Shown: piece after piece, positions 1 through 5,476 of the stretch | Numbering within the stretch: the first letter of the stretch is position 1 | Layout: each line of letters begins with the position of its first letter | Assembly (NCBI GenBank): GCA_020634935.1 | Contig: JACKAT010000098.1 | Coordinates: 1-5,476 of the forward strand | DNA from: Anaerolineales bacterium | GTDB taxonomy: Bacteria; Chloroflexota; Anaerolineae; 4572-78; J111 | DNA: 5,476 bases | Direction of reading: 5' to 3' | The notes under the pieces: model-generated | Databases searched by the model: none | The model's input: the letters and a program-made list of their open reading frames with translations, nothing else | What the model was told of the DNA's origin: nothing | Translations under genes and position numbers: made by a program

Positions 1-12
1 TTCTGGTTCCAT
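1..12 (-). CDS. Start of an unidentified gene, cut by the left window edge
   Basis: Only the first four codons (Met-Glu-Pro-Glu) are inside the window, so no function can be assigned. The start is supported by a near-ideal ribosome binding site: AAGGAG on the minus strand, six bases ahead of the ATG. It is the next co-directional gene after the SDR-like gene, separated from it by about 98 bases that hold an inverted repeat. A chance ATG after an AAGGAG remains possible. Confidence 0.5.
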
Positions 13-18
13 TATCGT

Positions 19-24
19 CTCCTT
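19..24 (-). promoter_or_regulatory. Shine-Dalgarno sequence of the left-edge gene
   Basis: AAGGAG on the minus strand with a six-base spacer (ACGATA) to an ATG at 12-10. It is the strongest ribosome binding site in the window and the main reason for calling the edge gene. It begins four bases after the end of a 12-bp inverted-repeat arm, so a hairpin formed there would sit directly against the ribosome footprint. Confidence 0.55.
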
Positions 25-28
25 ATTG

Positions 29-90
29 AGGTGACTGGCATTTAATTAGGGTAATTGCAGGGTTGTATTCCGCTAAAGTGCCAGTCACCT
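29..90. repeat. Perfect 12-bp inverted repeat with 38-base spacer
   Basis: AGGTGACTGGCA at 29-40 and its exact reverse complement TGCCAGTCACCT at 79-90 frame a 38-base AT-rich spacer. Each arm is itself quasi-palindromic around GTG...CAC, a look shared with REP-type intergenic repeats. It lies about 20 bases past the SDR-like stop and just before the next gene's ribosome binding site. No run of T follows on the minus strand, so it is not a textbook intrinsic terminator; it could be a REP-like element, a tiny mobile remnant with terminal repeats, or a leader hairpin. No convincing target-site duplication was seen at the ends. Confidence 0.7.
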
Positions 91-110
91 GTTAATTACA
101 TCCGTGTCTT

Positions 111-902
111 CTAAAAAGCGGCTTTGATCTGCCCGCCATCAATCGGAATGGAAACGCCGGTAATAAATCCGGCACGCTCTGAGGCCAAAAAAGCCACCAG
201 CGCCCCAAACTCTTCCGGCCGGCCAATACGACCGACCGGAATGGGATTAGCCAGCCCGGCTAATACTTCATCGGTACTTCGCCCACTTTTTTGGGCATTG
301 ACTTCAACCAGTTGTTTTACCCGATCTGTTTCAGTATAACCGGGCATGACGTTGTTGATGGTAATTCCGTCTTTCCCTACCTGCGCGGCCAGTGTTTTAG
401 CTAGCCCATGCACCGAAGCCCGAATCGAGTTCGATAGCACCAAATTGTCAATTGGCTCCTTGACTGACAGGCTGGTAATGTTGATGATGCGACCCCATTT
501 GGCCTGCTGCATATACGGCAGCGCCGCTCGAATGAGGCGAACGCCACTCATCATCGATAAATTGAAGGCATTCTCCCATTGAGCATCATCAAAATCCATA
601 AAATAACCGGCCGGCGGCCCGCCGGCATTGGTCACTAAAATATGCAGCCCGCCGAAATGATCGACCGTTTGCTGCACCACGTTGGCGATATCTTCCGCGT
701 TGGTCATATCGGCATTGACCGCCAAAATCTCCGCGCCGGTTTTAGCCGCGATGCCGTCCCTGGCCGCGGTCAGTTCTGCCTCGTTGCGAGCGCAAATCGT
801 GACTTTAGCCCCTTCCTGAGCCATCGCCTCTGCGCTGGCCCGGCCTAATCCCTTCGATGACGCTGCCACCAGGGCAACTTTGTCTTTTAAGCCCAGATCC
901 AT
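111..902 (-). CDS. SDR-family oxidoreductase-like protein, 3-ketoacyl-reductase-like, atypical catalytic site
   Basis: A 263-residue protein with the length and layout of the short-chain dehydrogenase/reductase Rossmann fold. Visible landmarks are the cofactor loop AASSKGLG (13-20, in place of TGxxxGxG), the AD pair (64-65), TNAG (91-94, in place of NNAG), Asn114, Ser144 in NITS, the PG turn (187-188) and the C-terminal DGG (255-257). Where classical enzymes have YxxxK, this protein has Ser157 and Arg161 in LSNSIRAS. This pattern recalls the SDR subgroup annotated as beta-ketoacyl-ACP-reductase-like with an imperfect catalytic tetrad; it is a coherent family, so not a damaged gene. The protein is probably cytosolic with no signal peptide; substrate unknown, and ordinary NAD(P)H reductase activity is doubtful. 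The start follows AGAAAGGA, six bases before ATG. It follows the E1-like gene after 93 bases and probably has its own promoter. Confidence 0.9.
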   Translation of the reverse strand: MDLGLKDKVALVAASSKGLGRASAEAMAQEGAKVTICARNEAELTAARDGIAAKTGAEILAVNADMTNAEDIANVVQQTVDHFGGLHILVTNAGGPPAGYFMDFDDAQWENAFNLSMMSGVRLIRAALPYMQQAKWGRIINITSLSVKEPIDNLVLSNSIRASVHGLAKTLAAQVGKDGITINNVMPGYTETDRVKQLVEVNAQKSGRSTDEVLAGLANPIPVGRIGRPEEFGALVAFLASERAGFITGVSIPIDGGQIKAAF

Positions 903-924
903 CAGTGATCCTTTCTAAAATTGA

Positions 925-960
925 AATGTATTATAATTAAGTAGAACGTGGGACGTAGGA
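925..960 (-). promoter_or_regulatory. Candidate promoter of the SDR-like gene
   Basis: The minus strand carries a perfect TATAAT at 935-930, which would place transcription start near 922-924 and give a roughly 20-base leader containing the AGAAAGGA ribosome binding site. The -35 region falls inside the ACGT repeat arm and has no match to TTGACA, so any promoter would depend on an activator or an extended contact. ATTATAAT is nearly symmetrical, so the same bases also read TATAAT on the plus strand. Confidence 0.35.
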
Positions 961-998
961 CGTTAGACCATAAAGAAAATACTACGTCTTACGTTCTA
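942..998. repeat. Imperfect inverted repeat of ACGT units at 7-base spacing
   Basis: The left arm (942-960) and right arm (980-998) match in 16 of 19 positions when one is reverse-complemented, around a 19-base loop. ACGT recurs exactly every seven bases: at 946, 953 and 960 on the left, and at 984 and 991 on the right. On a plus-strand transcript two of the mismatches become G-U pairs; on the minus-strand transcript they are A-C. The right arm includes the stop codon of the E1-like gene (996-998). No T-run follows on the minus strand. It may serve as a weak terminator, a protein-binding site or a dispersed intergenic repeat. Confidence 0.65.
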
Positions 999-2027
999 TG
1001 TTCCCACATACTTTGCATATAACCCCCGCGCGACGCCCTCATCCTGGGTACCTTTAATAATGGCTCGCGCGTCGGCGAAGACGGTCAGTTCGTAATCATC
1101 GATCGTGAAACGCAGCAGAAAATCGTTGCGGGCGGTGATGTGGCTGACTTCGCCTACTCGTTCAGCCAGTTCAGCCAGCGGAATGCGGCTGCCCGGCTGG
1201 CGAATCTGGATGGCATTCCGCCCGCACAAGCTAACCATCTGCGCCCCGATCTCCTGATTCAAAAATTCAAAATTATGCTGCTGGCAGGCCGGGCAATCGA
1301 AACGAGGACCGGCGCTGCCGAACTGCTCAAAGCTATTGTACCACACATCAAAATGAATAATGCCGCGATTGAGGTCTCCCTGTCCGACAATCAGCTTGAT
1401 GGCCTCGGCGGCGCTGATGCTGGCCACCGCCGCCACAATCGGCCCGACCACCCCGGCCGTATCGCAGGTGGCGGCGGTTCCGGGCGGCGGGATATCAGGC
1501 GACAAACAGCGTAAACAGGCGGTCTCGCCGGGGATAATCGTCTGGCTCATCCCATACGATGACACCGCGCCGGTGTAAATCCAAGGGATATTGTGCTTGA
1601 CGCAGGCATCGTTGAGGATGTAGCGCGTCTCAAAATTGTCGGTGCCGTCCATCACCAGGGTGGCTCCCTCGATCAGTTTCTCGATATTATCGGGGTTAGC
1701 GTCGGCCACGACGCCCTGAACCTCGATCTCCGAATTGATCGCCCGCAGTTTACGCTCGGCGGCAACGGCTTTGGGCAGGTGATCGGCCAGATCTTGCTCA
1801 TCGAACAATAGCTGCCGCTGAAGGTTATTTAGCTCGATGAAATCGCGATCGACGATGGTCAGCCGGCCCACCCCGGCCCGCGCCAAATGGTTAGCCAGCA
1901 CCGTGCCGGTTGCACCACAGCCGATGATGGCGACCCTGGCCGCCAGCAGTTTTTGCTGGCCTTCGGGGCCGATGCCGGGGAAGATCGTCTGGCGGATGTA
2001 GCGGCTAGAGACAGTAGGTTCACTCAT
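996..2027 (-). CDS. MoeB/ThiF/HesA-family E1-like adenylyltransferase
   Basis: A 343-residue cytosolic enzyme predicted to use ATP to adenylate the C-terminal Gly-Gly of a ubiquitin-like sulfur carrier (ThiS, MoaD or similar), a step of thiamine, molybdopterin or cysteine-type sulfur transfer. Visible residues are Arg12, the nucleotide loop GCGATG (36-41), Asp60, the NNLQRQ motif with Arg71, Lys86, DGTDN (127-131), the Zn-ligand pairs C171/C174 and C245/C248, and Cys188 in TCDTAGVVGP, the position of the MoeB/ThiF transfer cysteine. After the core, residues about 265-343 form an extra C-terminal domain starting LCGRNAIQI and ending in a conserved-looking KGT...YAKYVG stretch; I recall similar tails in longer ThiF/MoeB proteins. 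There is no rhodanese or E2 domain. It starts six bases after the JAMM gene stop, so the two are almost certainly co-translated. Which carrier it serves cannot be told here. Confidence 0.92.
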   Translation of the reverse strand: MSEPTVSSRYIRQTIFPGIGPEGQQKLLAARVAIIGCGATGTVLANHLARAGVGRLTIVDRDFIELNNLQRQLLFDEQDLADHLPKAVAAERKLRAINSEIEVQGVVADANPDNIEKLIEGATLVMDGTDNFETRYILNDACVKHNIPWIYTGAVSSYGMSQTIIPGETACLRCLSPDIPPPGTAATCDTAGVVGPIVAAVASISAAEAIKLIVGQGDLNRGIIHFDVWYNSFEQFGSAGPRFDCPACQQHNFEFLNQEIGAQMVSLCGRNAIQIRQPGSRIPLAELAERVGEVSHITARNDFLLRFTIDDYELTVFADARAIIKGTQDEGVARGLYAKYVGT

Positions 2028-2033
2028 TTTGGC

Positions 2034-2468
2034 TCAGGCTTCCAGTTCCGCCGCATCGACAATTTCAAGGGCGACCCACTCGAAGCGCCTCACGCCCTCA
2101 TCGGCCAAACGCCAGACATTCGTATTGAGCGGCATGCCCTCATGCACCGAAGCGATGAGATAGAAGATCTCCTCCCAGGCGCTTTCCATATCGGTCTGAG
2201 AAGGAATCGGCGGCCAGTCGGGGTGGGAGTGGTAGATGCCGATGATGTCCAGTTCAGCCTCGTCGGCGGCGAACTGGGTTTGGGCGAACTCTTCCCCGCT
2301 GATGACGAAGCGGTCGGTACGCTCTTGGTTTTGGTTCGTAGCCGGCCGTACCTCGCGGACAAAGCCGCCGTCGTCAAAGTAGCCGAGCAAGAAACCGCAG
2401 CACTCGTGCGGGTAGGTTTCTTTGGCATGAGCATAGATTTGTTTGAGTTGGGCGTCGGTTATTTTCAT
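2034..2468 (-). CDS. JAMM/JAB (Mov34/MPN/PAD-1) metalloprotease
   Basis: A 144-residue single-domain protein with a complete JAMM zinc-protease signature: Glu22 in PHECCG, His80-Ser81-His82, then seven residues to Ser90 and two to Asp93 (HSHP...SQTD). Bacterial relatives of this size, such as Mec+ and QbsD, cut at the C-terminus of ubiquitin-like sulfur carriers, either exposing the Gly-Gly end or releasing cysteine from it. Directly downstream, six bases away, is the E1-like enzyme that would activate such a carrier, which supports that role. It begins eight bases after the PIN toxin stop, with only a weak purine-rich stretch (CGAGA) as ribosome binding site, suggesting translational coupling. 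No signal peptide or membrane segment is visible. The substrate is not encoded within the window. Confidence 0.92.
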   Translation of the reverse strand: MKITDAQLKQIYAHAKETYPHECCGFLLGYFDDGGFVREVRPATNQNQERTDRFVISGEEFAQTQFAADEAELDIIGIYHSHPDWPPIPSQTDMESAWEEIFYLIASVHEGMPLNTNVWRLADEGVRRFEWVALEIVDAAELEA

Positions 2469-2476
2469 TCTCGGGT

Positions 2477-2914
2477 TTAATCGTCTTGTTTCTGAGTAGA
2501 TTGTAATACAGTCAAGAAATTCTTTGGACTCAAGATGGTGATTTCACCGTATTCGCCTAAATCGAGCAAATGGGAGTCGCCGGAAACGATATAAGTTGCT
2601 TTCCCGGCAACCGCACATTCTACAATGCGATCATCATCTTGGTCTTGGTCAATGACCCTTAACGTTAATTGTGGGTCAACAATTATCGCTACAATCATTA
2701 AGTGTTCGATAAATTTTTCGATATCTTCAGAAGGTAGGCTCAGATATTTGCGAACACGAGGATAAGTCAGCGTTTGTTTAAGTTCCGTTATTAGAGTCTG
2801 GGATGTGATGACTGTAAACTCACCGGCTTCCCAATGCCGGATGATTTGGGCTGGAGCACCTTTTGATGAGAGCAGCGCACTAACAATGACGTTTGTATCT
2901 AACACAACGTTCAC
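2477..2914 (-). CDS. PIN-domain ribonuclease toxin
   Basis: A 145-residue PIN-domain protein of the toxin-antitoxin type (the 'putative toxin, PIN family' group). The acidic metal site is visible: Asp6 in VLDTNVIVSALLS, Glu44, Asp95 in the DDD cluster (93-95) before RIVECA, and Asp113 in SGDSHLL. Such proteins cleave RNA when free of their antitoxin. The start is GTG, three bases after the antitoxin stop; this keeps the family's usual NVVLDTNV beginning, whereas starting at the internal GTG (residue 4) would trim the first beta strand. The gene and its partner are AT-richer than their surroundings, which points to acquisition. All key residues look intact, so it is probably functional. Confidence 0.9.
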   Translation of the reverse strand: MNVVLDTNVIVSALLSSKGAPAQIIRHWEAGEFTVITSQTLITELKQTLTYPRVRKYLSLPSEDIEKFIEHLMIVAIIVDPQLTLRVIDQDQDDDRIVECAVAGKATYIVSGDSHLLDLGEYGEITILSPKNFLTVLQSTQKQDD

Positions 2915-2917
2915 AGT

Positions 2918-3196
2918 TTATGAGTGACTGGTCGATTCTCGAATAGCAGCAATCGCTTCTGCGGCTATTTCCTCGGCTAGATCAGAGTCCAAATCCGCCT
3001 GTTTCTGTGTCTGGCGAAATGTCTCGAAAAAACTTTCTTTTTGTTGTTTCCACAATTCATAGATTTCAATGGGAACAAGAACCGCCGCTGCTTTGCCATG
3101 ACGCTGGATGATGAAAGTTTCTCCCCTACTTTTTACCTGATCAACAATAGTGTTAAGCTCACTTCTAGCCTGGGTAACTCCAATTACTTTTTCCAT
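2918..3196 (-). CDS. Phd/YefM-family antitoxin
   Basis: A 92-residue protein whose first half follows the Phd/YefM pattern: a short strand and helix (IGVTQARSELNTIVDQV), then FIIQRHGKAAAVLVPIEIYE at residues 28-47. This fold dimerises and binds DNA, while the C-terminal acidic and Ala/Glu-rich helix (about 50-92) would be the flexible part that covers the toxin. It lies immediately before the PIN toxin, the usual order. The start ATG is preceded by TAGGAG with a long 12-base spacer; the TAG there is an in-frame stop, so the start cannot lie much further upstream. By family habit it would repress its own promoter in the 107-base gap upstream. Confidence 0.88.
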   Translation of the reverse strand: MEKVIGVTQARSELNTIVDQVKSRGETFIIQRHGKAAAVLVPIEIYELWKQQKESFFETFRQTQKQADLDSDLAEEIAAEAIAAIRESTSHS

Positions 3197-3243
3197 GATG
3201 GCACAGCGCTCCTACCAAGAAAGCCAGTGTTATTGATTAGGGG

Positions 3244-3272
3244 ATTTTAGTTTCGCTCAGGATAAAAAGCAA
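3244..3272 (-). promoter_or_regulatory. Candidate sigma70-type promoter for the antitoxin-toxin-JAMM-E1 run
   Basis: On the minus strand, TTGCTT (3272-3267) and TAAAAT (3249-3244) are separated by exactly 17 bases, giving a start near 3237 and a leader of about 40 bases that includes TAGGAG. A perfect TTGACA occurs further upstream (3292-3287) but has no good -10 at 16-18 bases (TTTTAT at 19 is the nearest). This is the only gap ahead of the four-gene run large enough for a promoter. Confidence 0.42.
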
Positions 3273-3303
3273 GATAGACTGTAAAATGTCAAACCAATTT
3301 CGC

Positions 3304-4712
<1,409 letters not shown>

Positions 4713-4716
<4 letters not shown>

Positions 4717-5414
4717 TGTTGAATCAGCTCTTTGAATTCTTCATCGGTGTACCACGATTTGGCCGTGGTTTCCGGTTTCGGCTGGCCGGTCTCTTCGCGG
4801 CCGGATGTTGCCCAACGTTCCAAAATGGCGCGAATATAGCTCCACTTGCGCACATTGTTTTCAACGGCGATTTTAAAGGCGTCTTCGACCCACTCCGGCC
4901 GGTAGTTGATTTCGGCGTCTTTTAACTCGTCGGCCAAAATCGGCGAGATCAGGCCGATATTGTCCTCGTACAGCTCAAAAATGTTGGGCCGCTTAGTCGG
5001 CGGGGCCACTTCCACCCCACTGACGGCCACCACCCCAATTTCGCCCTCTTCGATTTTGGCCCGAGCCAGCCGGCCCCGTTCGCTGTTGAGAAAATAGAGA
5101 TCGTACCCACCCTCGGGGGTTTCAATTTCAACGTGCAGCAACGTCCCCCGCTCGACCGCCCGACTAAGCCCCAAGGTCAGGGCGTGCTCGACATCCTCAT
5201 CAATCAACGCCAGGCTTTCGACCAGCGTTTCGTCGGTCAAGAGTTCATTTTTGGCGATAGCTTGTTTGGTCTGCCGGTAATGCACCCACAGGAAATGCAG
5301 CGTCACTTTTAGCTCAACCAGGCTGTCGATTTGCGGCAGCAGGCGCGCAAAGAACAGATCCGGTACGGAGGTGAATTTAAGTTCGCCGGCGGGAAATCCT
5401 TTGAAATGCTCCAT
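4713..5414 (-). CDS. DnaD-domain replication-initiation (primosome) protein
   Basis: A 233-residue protein resembling DnaD/DnaB of Gram-positive bacteria, which remodel DNA and help recruit the replicative helicase at origins and restart sites. Residues about 10-100 form an N-terminal region typical of the winged-helix oligomerisation part (GELKFTSVPDLFF, LTDETL). A linker follows (about 120-143), then the DnaD C-terminal domain at 144-205 beginning NIFELYEDNIG. The hallmark YxxxIxxxW is present as Tyr193, Ile197, Trp201. The tail is charged and likely disordered. The start lies three bases after the upstream stop (TAA-GCG-ATG) with no clear Shine-Dalgarno sequence, suggesting translational coupling. 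Its stop overlaps the TTG start of the loader ATPase, placing the two in one operon and fitting a loader-plus-cofactor function. Strict orthology to B. subtilis DnaD is not claimed. Confidence 0.9.
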
Positions 5415-5417
5415 CGC

Positions 5418-5476
5418 TTAATAATCCAACGCTTGCGTTCTAACTTCCAAATCGACAAACTGGGCCAGATGCTTCT
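5418..5476 (-). CDS. C-terminal end of an unidentified upstream gene
   Basis: The minus strand reads 18 codons (KHLAQFVDLEVRTQALDY) and then TAA, three bases before the DnaD-like start. The composition looks like a genuine amphipathic helical protein end, and the spacing fits the tight operon. Of the other two frames, one stops at a TAG at 5442-5440 with a less protein-like sequence, and the other stays open into the DnaD-like gene as a Trp/Lys-rich shadow. Function cannot be inferred from this fragment. Confidence 0.55.
   Translation of the reverse strand, partial: KHLAQFVDLEVRTQALDY

Noticed and set aside
942..998. Inverted repeat as a standard rho-independent terminator of the E1-like gene
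   Set aside because: On the minus strand the stem has an internal A-C mismatch pair and is not followed by a run of T; termination there is possible but not supported by the usual signature.
996..2468. JAMM plus E1-like pair as a CBASS type II or BIL anti-phage system
   Set aside because: Those systems also need an E2 (fused or separate) and either a cyclase with effector or a ubiquitin-like BilA gene. None is present, and the E1-like protein has the MoeB/ThiF single-module layout with zinc cysteines.
1887..2480. 197-residue plus-strand open frame opposite the JAMM gene and the start of the E1-like gene
   Set aside because: It mirrors two genes with clear catalytic motifs on the minus strand, crosses their boundary, and has no recognisable domain; it is an antisense by-product of GC-rich codon use.
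3287..3292. Perfect TTGACA on the minus strand as the -35 of the toxin-antitoxin promoter
   Set aside because: No acceptable -10 lies 16-18 bases downstream (the nearest, TTTTAT, is at 19). The TTGCTT/TAAAAT pair with a 17-base spacer is a better fit, though TTGACA could be part of a second, weaker promoter.

Overview
This window reads as a bacterial chromosome segment in which every supportable gene lies on the minus strand, so transcription runs from the right edge to the left edge. A DnaD-domain protein next to a DnaC/DnaI-type helicase-loader ATPase, together with the MoeB/ThiF-like and SDR-like families present, suggests a Gram-positive-type or Chloroflexota-like (Anaerolineae-like) bacterium. 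This is an inference from gene content and protein style, not proof. Most of the window is GC-rich; the toxin-antitoxin stretch is clearly AT-richer (one 60-base sample, 2641-2700, is 38% GC; 3541-3600 in the loader gene is 62%).

Right part (5476 to 3304), replication-initiation operon: the last 18 codons of an unidentified gene, a 3-base gap, a DnaD-domain protein, then a TTG-started loader ATPase whose start overlaps the dnaD-like stop. The loader is unusual. After an N-terminal four-cysteine motif it carries two AAA+ modules in tandem, nearly gap-free at a 191-residue offset. The second module keeps Walker A and B but lacks the sensor-1 Asn and the SRL arginine of the first.

Middle (3303 to 996): a 107-base gap with a sigma70-like promoter starts a compact run of four genes spaced 3, 8 and 6 bases apart: Phd/YefM-type antitoxin, PIN-domain toxin (GTG start), JAMM/JAB metalloprotease, and a MoeB/ThiF-type E1-like adenylyltransferase. 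JAMM and E1-like proteins commonly cooperate on ubiquitin-like sulfur-carrier proteins; neither a carrier nor an E2 is visible here. The toxin-antitoxin pair looks inserted ahead of, or co-opted as leader of, that pair.

Left part (995 to 1): a 93-base gap with an imperfect inverted repeat built from ACGT units spaced 7 bases apart and a perfect TATAAT, then an SDR-fold protein that has lost the YxxxK catalytic pair and the TG of the cofactor loop. It is followed by a 12-bp perfect inverted repeat and, at the very edge, the first four codons of another gene with a strong Shine-Dalgarno sequence. No rRNA, tRNA, CRISPR array, transposase or origin was seen, and no gene-free stretch exceeds about 110 bases.
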